A DNA stretch of 64,000 nt from Sphingomonas prati (GCF_014643515.1 NZ_BMJP01000005.1:62001-126000); one strand, 5' to 3'; counted from the stretch's first letter, positions 48,570-57,852 are shown. Made by a program: numbers and translations. Notes: generated by a model from the letters alone, not told the origin.

Positions 48570-49940
48570 ATGAAGTGGCGTTTCGACGGCCTGGGTTCTG
48601 CTTTGCGTACAACCGTGGGACGTAGGCAACACAGCATGATTCACGTCAGCGCGCGCAGAGGCGCGGCGTTGCATGGCCCATATCTGCCAATGCCCTCCGG
48701 CAAACTCCACGCGCGCATCTTGCTTGCGGCCGGCGGTTCCGGGAATGTGATGATGGAGATCACAGCTGATCTCGGCGCGACGCGCTTGGTCAACGCCATG
48801 GTCCGCATCGACGGGCAGCGCTCGATCGAGCAAGAGGTCGACCTTGGCGACAGTGTCGAGGGACTGGAAGTACGGCTGTTCTGTCGCGGAAAATGCGAGT
48901 TCACCATCTTGGGGGTAGAGCTCGACCTGACGAGGGAGCATCGATGGTCTCCGCCAGAACCTACCCGCCAGGTCGGCATCGAATCCGGGAAAAGCTACGC
49001 AACCAAGATCGCCGATGGATTTATCGACCGGTACCTCTCCGGGCCTGCGGTAATGGAGGTGGGCTATGTCGGCTACGATCACCAGACCGTGCCAATCGTG
49101 CCACAGGCAGTGGGCGTTGATATTGGATATCCGGGTTATGACGGCCAGCGTTTTCCGTTTGCGGACCAGAGCCTTGACGCAATCTACAGCAGCCATTGCT
49201 ATGAACATATCCCCGACTATCGCGCGGTACTGAAGGACTGGTTCCGCTTGCTAAAGAATGGCGGATTTCTGATCATCGTTGTACCGCATCAGCATCTCTT
49301 CGAGCGCAAGCGTCAGATGCCGTCACGATGGAACCCGGATCACAAGCGTTTCTACACGCCGCGCTCGTTACTCGGAGAGATGGAGTCGGCGCTCGACGAG
49401 AACAGCTATCGGATACGGCATTTGGTCGAGAACGATGCCGGCTTTAACTATCGCCCCACGCCGCGCGAAACCGGATCGGGCTGTTACGAGATCGAGCTCG
49501 TCGTAGAACGCATCGTCCAGCCTCACTGGGTTCTCGATGATGGCGCTGTTCGCCCTTATCCGCCCGCGGACTTTCTTGTTTCGGCACGTCAGGAACGGCT
49601 GTCACCGTATGAGGTAAGATTAGATCTCGAAGAAATAGGCCATCTCGTTTGGGGGCCGTACAACACTCTGGTCGAAGGAAATTACGAAGCGCACTTCTTC
49701 TTCGACGGTGGGGCGGTTGAGGCGATCGATCTGGTCCTAGAGGTTGCCGAGGGAGGCCGACATATCGCGACTATCCACAGGCTGCTTCCCAATTTGGAGG
49801 ATCGTCACCATGTTGTGGTGTCCTTTACCGCTAAGGGTGACGGCGCGTATTACGAATTTCGGGTACACAACCAAATAGTTCAGGCGAATATGTCAGTAAT
49901 TTTCAGGGGGGTGGAGGTCCGACACATGGCTCAGGCTTAG
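48570..49940 (+). CDS. SAM-dependent methyltransferase between two beta-rich domains
   Basis: A 456-residue protein from ATG 48570 (an in-frame TTG at 48537 is possible). The centre (about 150-260) is a class I methyltransferase: VMEVGYVGYD, GVDIGYPGYDGQRFPFADQS, LDAIYSSHCYEHIPDYRAVL and LLKNGGFLIIVVP, as in Methyltransf_11 enzymes of polysaccharide or glycan pathways. Residues about 20-125 and 345-455 are beta-rich and end alike (FTILGVELD, VIFRGVEVRH), suggesting two copies of one carbohydrate-binding-like sandwich. The methyl acceptor is unknown, perhaps a sugar. The gene downstream is a frameshifted protein with related vocabulary. Confidence 0.75.
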   Translation: MKWRFDGLGSALRTTVGRRQHSMIHVSARRGAALHGPYLPMPSGKLHARILLAAGGSGNVMMEITADLGATRLVNAMVRIDGQRSIEQEVDLGDSVEGLEVRLFCRGKCEFTILGVELDLTREHRWSPPEPTRQVGIESGKSYATKIADGFIDRYLSGPAVMEVGYVGYDHQTVPIVPQAVGVDIGYPGYDGQRFPFADQSLDAIYSSHCYEHIPDYRAVLKDWFRLLKNGGFLIIVVPHQHLFERKRQMPSRWNPDHKRFYTPRSLLGEMESALDENSYRIRHLVENDAGFNYRPTPRETGSGCYEIELVVERIVQPHWVLDDGAVRPYPPADFLVSARQERLSPYEVRLDLEEIGHLVWGPYNTLVEGNYEAHFFFDGGAVEAIDLVLEVAEGGRHIATIHRLLPNLEDRHHVVVSFTAKGDGAYYEFRVHNQIVQANMSVIFRGVEVRHMAQA

Positions 49941-50043
49941 TCATATCTAGCGCGTCAGTTCTCCAGTGATCCAAAGTCTGTTGAAGCCTCAATCCGCCGT
50001 CGACGCAAGCCGCGGATGCGTACCGAGATAGTATCTCGCACTA

Positions 50044-51157
50044 TCATGTTGCGTTCTTGCGAATAATGACGCCGAACGAGTGCGGGCCTTCGTCACCCGG
50101 GTCCGCATACATGTTCAGCTGCGCAATCTCGTGCTTCCCGCCGACGACGGCGAGCGAGAGCTGCGCGAGGCGATTGCGATCGAACATGCCCGGTGCCAGT
50201 TGGGCCGACAGCTGGTCGCGTCCGATCTGCGCATTCAGCATGTGGACCGCCATGCCGCCCGACTTCAGATATTCGATCGAATCCTCGACCAGGTAGATGA
50301 GGTCAGTCGGGTTGGGCAGGACGTCGCACAGTCCCATCGACCAGAGGAAGTCGTAGTTGCGCATGACGGTGGGCGGGGGCAACGCGACCGGGCTTTCATA
50401 CTCGTCCGGTGTGGCCGCGTCGTCGGTTGGCTTCTGCGTCGGCGCGGCGGCGGCGAGTGCCTCGGCGGATGCGGTGTTGCAGCCGAGCCCGTCCAACGCC
50501 TTGGCTATGGCATCATAATCCCGCCCGAAGCCAAGGCCCGATCCGCCGGAATCTATGACCCCGAACGCCCTTAGCACCTGCAGAACGAACACGCGCTCCC
50601 ATTGGAACTGGTCGGCTGGATCGCTTAATCCCAGCACGCGCTGCCATTCGCGGAATACCGGTTCTCGCAATTGGGCGGCGGTGCAGGCCTGCGACATCGG
50701 CCGAGCCAGTTTTGCGGGCCGAACGGCCACCAGGGTCGCGACGTCGCGCATGCCTTTGGCCTGATAGTCGTTCCGCTCGGACGCGGTCGCGCGCTGAAGC
50801 GTCCGGCCGGAATAGTTTCGGCATCTGACGGTCAGCGATCGGCCGACCGCTTCGGACGGCGACACCGTCCGCGCCAGGATGGCGTAGCGGAAGCCCTCCT
50901 TCACCTCGAACGCGATCGACGCCGTGCCCCCGCTCGCGGCCAGCGTTCGAAGCGAAAAATCGTCTTTCCCTGCCAGTGTGAGCGCTTCGGTCCGGATTTT
51001 CCATGGCATGCACCAACACCATCATGCGGTCCTTGCGCGACCGGAGTCCGGTAAAGATCAGGTCCGCCTCGACACGGCCGGGCGTGAAATCGACATAGTA
51101 TGTGTGGAAGATGGTGAACGGGTCGGCCGGTTCCTCGTCGCGGTTCAAGCCGCGCAC
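50044..51157 (-). pseudogene. Frameshifted glycan/methyltransferase-associated protein
   Basis: Two overlapping reverse frames form one product. From a GTG at 51157 the first reads RGLNRDEEPADPFTIFHTYYVDFTPG and on to GLRSRKDRMMVLVHAM, then loses sense. The second frame takes over near 51005 (MPWKIRTEALTLAGKDDFSL) and runs to 50044. The C-terminal half has MRNYDFLWSMGLCDVLPNP, YLVEDSIEYLKSGGMAVHML and FGVIIRKN, like degenerate SAM-methyltransferase folds seen beside glycosyltransferases. A frameshift within GTGCATGCCATGGAAAATCC is the simplest reading. A functional short form from the ATG at 51009 cannot be excluded. Confidence 0.6.
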
Positions 51158-51716
51158 CGCGCTGACCGCGTTGCCAGAAAGCCGAACGGATCCAAGTCAA
51201 CCTCGCTGACCGGTTATCCGGCGTTGTCGGTCGTCTCACTGGCCGTCGTCATGGTGTATCAAACCCGTTGCCTGGCGTCGTCGCGTCGTCGCGCCACCCG
51301 CAACGGCTTGGCCGTGTGCGACACTCTCTATCCGCGTCGGACCGGTTAAGCCATCCCGCGCCGCCGCCTGCACCGCCGTCCGGCGCCGCGTTGGGAGGCT
51401 TGGTGGTCCATTACGGTTCGTTGCGATCAGAGCAGGTCCGTCACCGCGGGGAAGCCCGCGCGACGGCCAGATCACTGTCAGTTCCCTCGGTCGATGTCAG
51501 CGAAAGCGGCGTTGCTTGCTAAACAGGGCCGTCATTTGCCATAGTCGTCGTTGCCGGCGATCGGAGTCGATGACTTCGGCGCTTAAGCTGATCGAGGCCA
51601 GTGTACGGCCCGCCCGAAGCAGCCAAGCAACTCCAACTCGGCCGATCGACAATCTATCGAGAACTCGCGTTGGTTCTAACCGATGCACTTGATACGCCAG
51701 CGCTGGAGAAAACGGC
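51158..51716. other. Gap without a supported gene
   Basis: Short frames on both strands lack ribosome binding sites and homology. Nothing recognisable, probably decayed DNA inside the island. Confidence 0.4.
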
Positions 51717-52136
51717 ATGAAGCGATATTTGTTGGGAGCTCCGATTGAAGCGAGTGCCCCGGCGCATTCTCACCGAGCGATAGTCACGTTGAAGTATGTC
51801 GTCGCCATCGGCAGCTTCATCCTTGCAGCCGGGTGCCGAGACGAGCCGCCCGAAGCGGCCTCTCAGAACATTGAGTATCGAGTAAAACAGCACATGGCAG
51901 CAGCCGGCCGTTGGTGCGGAGTTCGCGACTGGCACACGCTATTTTCTGCTCACGTCGTCAACGAAAGGGTTCGCTTGGTGTTGCGCACACCACCTCCTGC
52001 GGGACAGCCCAGTCCCCGAGCGAACGACATGAGATGCATCCTCAATACCTTTGGCACCATGACAGCCACCAACGACAATTTCGAGTTCCCCGTCTCCTCG
52101 TTGCGATCTGTGATCAAGCCACAGCGCATCGACTGA
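51717..52136 (+). CDS. Putative small lipoprotein
   Basis: A 139-residue frame from ATG 51717. Residues 25-40 (KYVVAIGSFILAAGC) form a lipoprotein signal with lipobox LAAGC, so the true start may be the TTG at 51789, giving a 115-residue precursor. The mature part is polar (RDEPPEAASQNIEYRVKQH) with two more Cys (WCGVRD, MRCILNTFG). No family recognised. The well-formed lipobox is the main reason to keep it; codon use is less biased than for chromosomal genes. Confidence 0.5.
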   Translation: MKRYLLGAPIEASAPAHSHRAIVTLKYVVAIGSFILAAGCRDEPPEAASQNIEYRVKQHMAAAGRWCGVRDWHTLFSAHVVNERVRLVLRTPPPAGQPSPRANDMRCILNTFGTMTATNDNFEFPVSSLRSVIKPQRID

Positions 52137-52629
52137 ACTGCACCCTTACTCCAACCCGTCGTTGTTGGCTGACAGCCTCTTCCGCAACACGCTGACACCG
52201 ACTTCGAGAACTGACATGCAGTCTACCTGGCACCATGACACTGTCGCAAAAGTGGTGATATTTGAGACGTCCGAGACTCAGGACATTCGCGACAGAGACA
52301 GGCCGAGCTGCGAAAGCGGAATGTCCGCAAACGACCTACACCTAGACGTTCAAGCGGGAAATTCGAGCTCCCGACAACAGCCATTCGTTCAGCGCGACCT
52401 CTCCCGTTGCTCCGTCTCCGACACGCCATTTTCGGGAAAGAGCAATCGAGAACAGCTTTTGGGAAAGCAGGCTTCCCGGACGGCTCTCGGTGCGATAGCC
52501 CGGACAACTATCCCGCTATGGGTTCGTTTCAGGGAAGCGTTTGGTAACTGCGGCGGTGACGACGCAGGGCATTGAAGTCCTGCGTCACCAGCGCCACACG
52601 CCGCGCTTCGGAAACGGAGATCTCCACCT
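52137..52629. other. Gap with repeat fragment, no gene
   Basis: A dispersed-repeat fragment (AAGCGGAATGTCCGCAAACGACC) lies near 52312. The open frame over 52162-52575 has no homology, signal or binding site and is rejected. Confidence 0.4.
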
Positions 52630-53769
52630 TCAGGAGTGCGCTCCCGACACCGTCGCGATAAAGGCGCGCAGGTCGGCCAGCATCAATTCCGGCTCTTCCA
52701 GCGCGGCGAAATGCCCACCCCGCGGCATATCGGTCCAATGCACGATGTTAAAGGTCTTCTCCGCGAACGAGCGCGGCGGCGGCAAGAAGACCGGATCGGG
52801 GAAGGCCGCAAAACCGGTCGGCACCTCGATGCGGGTGCCGGCCGGAAGCGTCAGCGAATCCTCAAGCCGAGTGCCGTAGTAGATCCAGGTTCCAGTCACG
52901 AACGATGTCGGCGCGATGTAGAGCATGATGTTGGTGAGGAGTTCCTCCTCGGAAAACTTGCTCCAGATGTCGGGGTCGCCACCGGCGGTTGTCGGAAGGT
53001 CGGCCCACTTGCCGAACTTTTCGAGTATCCAGCCCGCCGCTCCGATCGGGCTGTCGGCCATCGCGACGCCAAGCGTCTGCGGACGGGTTGCCTGCTCGTG
53101 AAAGTAGGCGCTCTCCCAATCGGCAATCGCGGCCCGCTTGGCAGCGAAAGACTTCTCCTCTTCGGTCGTCGGAGCGGCATCCCTCGCACACACGGTCATC
53201 ATGTTGATATGGATGCCGAGCAAAGCGTTCGGTCGATCATGCGCTGCCCAGGCCGCGATGCCGTGGCCCCAATCGCCCCCTTGAACGAAATACCGCGCGT
53301 CGCCGAACAGTTGCATCATCAGCCCATGTACGAGGGCAGCAGCCCGCCGCATCCCAATCGGGCGCGCGATCGGGTTGGAGAACGCGAAGCCAGGAAGCGA
53401 GGGGACAATAACATCGTGCCCGTCCGCCGCGAGCGGCTCCAAAAGCCGCCCGAACTCGAGATACGAGCCCGGCCAGCCGTGGAGAAGCAGGACGGGCGGC
53501 TTGGAGCCGTCGCCTTTCACATGAATGAAGTGGAGGTGCTCGGCATCCACGTCGGCGGTGAAGTTGGGCAGCGCGTTGAGGCGCCGTTCGATCGCACGCC
53601 AGTCGTAGCTGTCCCGCCAATAAGCGGCGAGTCGCTTGAGGTCATCAACCCCGACCCCCGCCGACCAGCCTCTCGCATCCGGCAGCTGGCTCCAGTCATA
53701 AGCCTCGACCTTGGCTCTGATCGTGGCGAGCCGTTCGTCAGGGATGTTGATCGTGTACGGTGAAATCAT
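52630..53769 (-). CDS. Epoxide hydrolase (EHN + alpha/beta hydrolase)
   Basis: A 379-residue epoxide hydrolase of the microsomal (EHN) type. The N-terminal EHN lid region includes RLATIRAKVEAYDWSQLPD and LAAYWRDSYDWRAIERRLN. The alpha/beta core has the oxyanion HGWPGSYLEF, the nucleophile Asp in VQGGDWGH, and the catalytic His in MPRGGHFAALEEPE. It would open epoxides to diols; substrate unknown. It is complete. Divergent from a LysR gene with 163 bp between them, a typical inducible catabolic pair carried by the island. Confidence 0.9.
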   Translation of the reverse strand: MISPYTINIPDERLATIRAKVEAYDWSQLPDARGWSAGVGVDDLKRLAAYWRDSYDWRAIERRLNALPNFTADVDAEHLHFIHVKGDGSKPPVLLLHGWPGSYLEFGRLLEPLAADGHDVIVPSLPGFAFSNPIARPIGMRRAAALVHGLMMQLFGDARYFVQGGDWGHGIAAWAAHDRPNALLGIHINMMTVCARDAAPTTEEEKSFAAKRAAIADWESAYFHEQATRPQTLGVAMADSPIGAAGWILEKFGKWADLPTTAGGDPDIWSKFSEEELLTNIMLYIAPTSFVTGTWIYYGTRLEDSLTLPAGTRIEVPTGFAAFPDPVFLPPPRSFAEKTFNIVHWTDMPRGGHFAALEEPELMLADLRAFIATVSGAHS

Positions 53770-53827
53770 GATGTTCTCCGCTTAAGCTGGGATGCGGTTC
53801 GATGGAGAGGGCGTCCACTAATTTGCT

Positions 53828-53846
53828 ATCCAGATTGTCGATGGAT
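53828..53846. promoter_or_regulatory. Imperfect inverted repeat between epoxide hydrolase and LysR genes
   Basis: ATCCA-N9-TGGAT in the divergent intergenic region, of T-N11-A type. A candidate LysR site by position only. Confidence 0.25.
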
Positions 53847-53932
53847 GTTCGGAGAGCCGACGCCCGCTCGGCATACTGCCCGGTGCGTCGCCAAGGTTGA
53901 AATCGAACCCTTTACCTGTTGTCATCCAGCGA

Positions 53933-54835
53933 ATGGATACTAGAAACCTCAATCTTGGCCTGCTGGTCACGCTCGAAGCCCTACTCGAAGAAGGAAACGT
54001 TACGCGTGCCGCCCGGCGCTTGAACCTGAGCCAACCCGCCTTGTCGGCCCGGCTGGCGCGGCTTCGCGATGAACTTGGCGACCCCCTCCTCATTCCGGCA
54101 CAGCGTGGGATGGTCCTCACCCAGCGCGCTGTCGAACTTCGGCAACCGTTGCATGACGCGCTGGAGGGTGTCCGCAGGGTTGTGGCGGATGGAATGCCGT
54201 TTGACCCGGGAACCATGGAGGCCACTTTGGTGATCGCCGCGAGCGACTATATGCAGTATGCGCTGCTTGCCCGCTTCTCAGTCGCGCTCAGGACCGAGGC
54301 TCCCAAGGTTCGCATCGCCTGGCGTGCCCTCGACGTGCTGGCGCTCTCCTCTCAGTTGGAGCGCGGCGAGGTTGACCTAGGCCTGGCAATTCCGGACCAT
54401 GCACCGGCAGCCATGCGTCAACGCCAGCTCTTTCGTGATGATTATGCGGTGATCGCCCGGCAGGGACACCCGGCCGTGCAAGGCCGTCTCAGCCTAGATG
54501 TGTTTTGCGCTTTGGAGCACGTTGTCGTGTCTCTCAAGGGCGGCGGGTTCTCAGGGCCTGCCGATGCAGCCCTTGAGGCCGTCGGGCGCCGCCGCACAGT
54601 AGCCCTGTCTACGTCGGGCTTTTTGATCGTGCCAGAGGTCGTGTCGCGGTCCGACATGATCGCTTTGATCCCGCGGCGGATCGCCGATGGCTGGTTGGAT
54701 CAGGTGCAGGTGGTGGAACCGCCACTCACAATCCCTGGCTTTACTATCGCGAGTGTTTGGCACGACCGGACTACAAACCATCCGGCAAAACGCTGGCTGC
54801 GTGAACGGCTGACGACATTGGCCACCGAAACGTAA
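53933..54835 (+). CDS. LysR-family regulator (NodD/NahR-like branch)
   Basis: A 300-residue regulator from ATG 53933. The HTH: LNLGLLVTLEALLEEGNVTRAARRLNL, whose key part is VTRAARRLNLSQPALSARLARLR. The substrate domain has AASDYMQYALLARFSVALR and VDLGLAIPDHAPAAMRQRQL with RDDYAVIARQGHPA, the pattern of NodD/NahR-type LysR proteins responding to aromatic or related molecules. Divergent partner: epoxide hydrolase at 52630. Different LysR branch from the two at the window start. Confidence 0.9.
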   Translation: MDTRNLNLGLLVTLEALLEEGNVTRAARRLNLSQPALSARLARLRDELGDPLLIPAQRGMVLTQRAVELRQPLHDALEGVRRVVADGMPFDPGTMEATLVIAASDYMQYALLARFSVALRTEAPKVRIAWRALDVLALSSQLERGEVDLGLAIPDHAPAAMRQRQLFRDDYAVIARQGHPAVQGRLSLDVFCALEHVVVSLKGGGFSGPADAALEAVGRRRTVALSTSGFLIVPEVVSRSDMIALIPRRIADGWLDQVQVVEPPLTIPGFTIASVWHDRTTNHPAKRWLRERLTTLATET

Positions 54836-54954
54836 TACCGACTGATCTGAAGGCTTCGCACGACGTGTGCCGAAACGCCCTACCTATCGGAAAAGCCGAC
54901 CGGGGTCAGCCAACAACGGCTATGCGCGCGCACCGACCCACGCGCGGCGCGCAC

Positions 54955-55004
54955 AGCACCGCGATGATCTGCTCCTCGCTGAACCTGCTCTTCTTCACGT
55001 ACAT
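54955..55004 (-). mobile_element. IS3-family OrfA remnant
   Basis: Reverse reading from ATG 55004 behind GAGGAG gives MYVKKSRFSEEQIIAVL, the canonical start of IS3-family OrfA transposases (KKSRFSEEQII). Homology is lost after about 17 codons, and a stop follows. Only the 5' scrap of the element remains. Confidence 0.65.
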
Positions 55005-55483
55005 CTCCTCACGAAGGCGGCCTCTAGCTCGAACCGGCGGAGTTACAGGGGGAGTACGTCACCGGACGGCGAGCAAACGGGAGCTATGCGAGTTCACTCA
55101 CCCGAAAGCGGCAGGTCCGCAAACTTCCTGAACCCGGTCATTCCGATTTTACCATCGTCTTCGGGAAAGACGGTAACGCGCTATGTCGGCTATTGCCATC
55201 GGCGTTTCCGTAAGCGGACGGTCCGCAATCCACCACGATGCGACATTCGTAGTCGGAGAAGCGGACGCTTGAACCGGCCGTTCCGCTAAGGCTGACAAGG
55301 CGAAACGCACTCTCAACTGCCGCCCATTTAAACTTGTCGTTCGCTTATCCTGCGGCGGCAGCCGTGCCACATTCGGGTTAAGATCTCGGCATGTCTGGTG
55401 CGGCTGGGCGTCACTCGTCGGCGCGTCTCCCGCGGGCGGTCACAGGGATCAGCGCGTACGTCACGGCCTTACTTCGTGTTGAG
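55005..55483. other. Gap with dispersed-repeat copies
   Basis: Repeat-like units TTTCCGTAAGCGGACGGTCCGCAATCC (near 55204) and AGAAGCGGACGCTTGAACCGGCCGTTCCGCTAAGG (near 55258). No gene supported. Confidence 0.45.
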
Positions 55484-55942
55484 TCACCGGAGGATCGTGG
55501 GTGTTAGTCTCGTGCGGTTTCTACTGCGAGCCTCGTCGCCCCGATCGCCAAGCACCCGGACACCGTACATGGCGATATTGTAGCGCTTCAAGCGAAGCAG
55601 CCGCTCGATTAAATCGTCGCCAAGTGCCGCAAACCGCCGCTTGAGTTGGTGAAGCGCACTGCTGATCGTGTGGCCGAGTTCATCGTCCACCGTCCAGACT
55701 TCGGCATCGAAATTGTTAATCGCCAGCAGATCGCGTTCGAGCGCAGCGGCGATCGGTTCCGAGCCGAGGCCGGCAGCGGCAGTCCAGATCCGCATCCTGT
55801 CCAAAGGGGCGAGATCGGCCCGATCGGACCAATCTTCGAGCAATTCGATCCACGGCGCGATGCCCGCGTGCGGCGGCGCCAACCGGACGGCGCCGCCAAA
55901 GCCCCGGTCCATCTCGAACACGTTGCGCAGCCCTGTAGTCAC
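55484..55942 (-). CDS. Hypothetical protein
   Basis: A 152-residue soluble helical protein; GTG at 55942, or ATG at 55915. It contains RNVFEMDRGFGGAVRLAPPH, IELLEDWSDRADLAPLDRM and a C-terminal RFAALGDDLIERLLRLKRYN. No family recognised and no signal peptide. Codon bias is moderate and the frame is the longest in its region; the high-GC antisense frame at 55646 looks like its shadow. Keep as a probable orphan of the island. Confidence 0.5.
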   Translation of the reverse strand: MTTGLRNVFEMDRGFGGAVRLAPPHAGIAPWIELLEDWSDRADLAPLDRMRIWTAAAGLGSEPIAAALERDLLAINNFDAEVWTVDDELGHTISSALHQLKRRFAALGDDLIERLLRLKRYNIAMYGVRVLGDRGDEARSRNRTRLTPTILR

Positions 55943-56205
55943 GGAATTTGCAATCCACGGTCCACGTGGTTGATAAGGATGATCAATAATCAGACGAATG
56001 AATCGTTATGGTTGGGGAACAATAACCCTTGCAGATCGTCGACAACTGTTCAACAGTTACCAAAATGCATGATCTTAATCAAGACGCACAGAAAATAGAA
56101 TTGGAGCCAACGGCGTTAAATAAGTAACCTTTATATTTTGCAAACGTAGGCTCGTTCAGCAACGCGGTTTACTAAACGAGAAATTATTAAACGACAGGAT
56201 TTTGT

Positions 56206-56400
56206 ATGGCTTGGGTTAGATTGAAACTTGTTAGCGAAGACCGCGAGTATACTTTTAATCTCACGCAGGTTCTCTGGTGGGAGGGATACGGAGACGAGTG
56301 CGAGATTACGCTCAATGGAACTGGACCGATACGGGTGCGTGTTTCACACTATGAGATGGAATTACTTACAAACTCTTTGCCGCGCACCGTCGGCGACTGA
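56206..56400 (+). CDS. Small low-GC hypothetical protein
   Basis: A 64-residue protein from ATG 56206 with AGGA about 6 nt upstream, preceded by about 200 bp of AT-rich DNA that likely holds its promoter. The product (WVRLKLVSEDREYTFNLTQV, then EGYGDECEITLNGTGPIRVR) looks like a small beta-barrel or sheet protein. No family recognised. Its last 39 bp overlap the convergent Hint-domain gene. Confidence 0.5.
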   Translation: MAWVRLKLVSEDREYTFNLTQVLWWEGYGDECEITLNGTGPIRVRVSHYEMELLTNSLPRTVGD

Positions 56401-57378
56401 ATTTGGGAACCGAGCAGATGCGAACGCGGACAATCGCGATTGGGCCCGTGCAACAATCGGCCCGCGTGTCACCACTGGAAGGCAAGTGGGCATCGATCGA
56501 GGTGATCCCAACGACCCAAGCTGATGCTGGAAGCCGATGCGGTTGCCGTCGTCGCGATAACTCTCAGCGTGAAGGCCGTTCGCAAGTAAGATGACGTGGC
56601 GGGCACTCGCTACGTGAAAAACAGTAACATATCGGGAGGCTGTGTCGAATATGATGCTAGTTCCATTTACCAGTAGTCCTGCGGGGATTAGAACGTCGCC
56701 CACTTTGATACCGTGACCACTGGTTACTCGAAGGTCTTCGAATGGAGAATCATCGGAGAAGGCATGCGCTCGAATTATTACTGGCTGGTTCGAGGGTCCG
56801 ACAACCATCGTTCCCCAACCAAGCCAACTGACCGAATGCTCAGTCCCAGATATTGTCACCAGCCGATCACCAATAACAAGGTCCTCAACCGGAATGTTAC
56901 CCCTGTCAGTGCTGATTAGCGATCCAGACACAAAACACAGCGGGCTTCTCTCGTCATAGCTGAAGTGCGAGTCATATATGGTTGTAACTGTAAGTTCAGG
57001 GCCAGTATTTGATATGGCGTACAAGTCTGCGCCAGTATAGTATATGTTACCGCTTATTTCCCGGAACTCACCTTGCCCAACAGGCCGGAAAAACAATTGC
57101 TGGCTATTCTCTGAAGCTCCGACAAATTGATATGTTGAACCTGCCAATGTAAAAACACCAGTTTGTATATCGATCGGCACTATCTGTCCGCCTGACAAGC
57201 TTGACGGCTCGAGACTGATCGGTCCACCCCGATATTCTACGACACCATTGTTATCGTAAGATCCAGATTGACTGTAGACATACTGATCTCGTTGACTGTC
57301 ACCAGCAACATGAAACAAATAGTCACTTTGAATTGTCTTGCCTGCAAGATCCGCGAAATATTCTTCGTATTGAGCCAC
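56362..57378 (-). CDS. Hint-domain protein (Hint_2, intein-like)
   Basis: A 338-residue protein; GTG 57378 has AGGA 8 nt upstream (GTG 57393 also possible). The N-terminal 150 residues are a beta-rich domain without recognised family. The C-terminal part is a Hint_2 module: catalytic Cys at SPLCFVSGSLISTDRG, then VEDLVIGDRLVTISG, VTSGHGIKVGDVLIPAGLL (block with His), YVTVFHVASARHVILLANGL and HAESYRDDGNR. Hint folds perform self-processing; in this bacterial group they sit at the C-end of secreted or surface proteins, function mostly unknown. Moderately low GC. Last cargo gene before attR. Confidence 0.8.
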   Translation of the reverse strand: MAQYEEYFADLAGKTIQSDYLFHVAGDSQRDQYVYSQSGSYDNNGVVEYRGGPISLEPSSLSGGQIVPIDIQTGVFTLAGSTYQFVGASENSQQLFFRPVGQGEFREISGNIYYTGADLYAISNTGPELTVTTIYDSHFSYDERSPLCFVSGSLISTDRGNIPVEDLVIGDRLVTISGTEHSVSWLGWGTMVVGPSNQPVIIRAHAFSDDSPFEDLRVTSGHGIKVGDVLIPAGLLVNGTSIIFDTASRYVTVFHVASARHVILLANGLHAESYRDDGNRIGFQHQLGSLGSPRSMPTCLPVVTRGPIVARAQSRLSAFASARFPNSVADGARQRVCK

Positions 57379-57393
57379 TGCCAAAATCCTCAC

Positions 57394-57812
57394 CGCGATT
57401 TCTCAGGCACTCGATATGCCCTGAACCGGAATATTGCTAGCCGGCTGGTCAAGTGATGCGCGTTTTCGCGCCGAGATACGTGCCGAGTGTCAGGCGCGCC
57501 CCATGTTCCGTTCAGGTTCTTGACCATCGCCTCCGCCTCAGCCGGAGCACGTTGCTGCTGTCTGCGCGGTAACAGTGAAATAGGAAAGGTTGGGCGGCTG
57601 CGTCACCGATAACCGGAATTTCCCATTCTACACTCTCGCGGACACAGCGCTGTTGAAGGTATGGATCGATAGTCCTCTAGAAACGCCCAAGTTTCAGCGT
57701 AAGATGGGACCAAAAATTTTACCCCCGTCGCTTTAACTCATTGATGCGCATAGCCTCGCTCCTCGTGTTCTGCGGGGTAAACTACATTGATGTTGCTCAA
57801 CAATATAGGTCC
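57394..57812. other. Gap between Hint gene and attR
   Basis: No gene supported. The upstream 60 bp may hold the Hint-gene promoter. Confidence 0.4.
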
Positions 57813-57852
57813 ACGGCGAAAACACGGGTTCGATTCCCGTTGGGGTCACCAA
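57813..57852. repeat. attR: 40-bp tRNA-Glu 3'-end direct repeat
   Basis: Perfect copy of 42630-42669, including the anticodon-stem 3' strand, T-arm, acceptor 3' strand and CCA, but without the 5' half of a tRNA. The first differing base is 57853. Confidence 0.9.

Larger units (their letters stand above)
42630..57852. mobile_element. tRNA-Glu-integrated genomic island (15.2 kb)
   Basis: Bounded by the perfect 40-bp direct repeat of the tRNA-Glu 3' end. A tyrosine integrase lies next to the intact tRNA, followed by an Xis/AlpA-like HTH gene. Cargo is mosaic: TonB receptor, kinase, methyltransferase with beta domains, frameshifted relative, epoxide hydrolase with LysR, Hint-domain protein, orphans, IS3 and possible IS5 remnants. 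No conjugation, replication or phage structural genes were seen, so it is at most mobilisable. Pseudogenes suggest it is old. Confidence 0.85.

Noticed and set aside
52162-52575. Forward 137-codon frame in the island
   Set aside because: No family, signal, binding site or codon bias; runs through a dispersed-repeat fragment.
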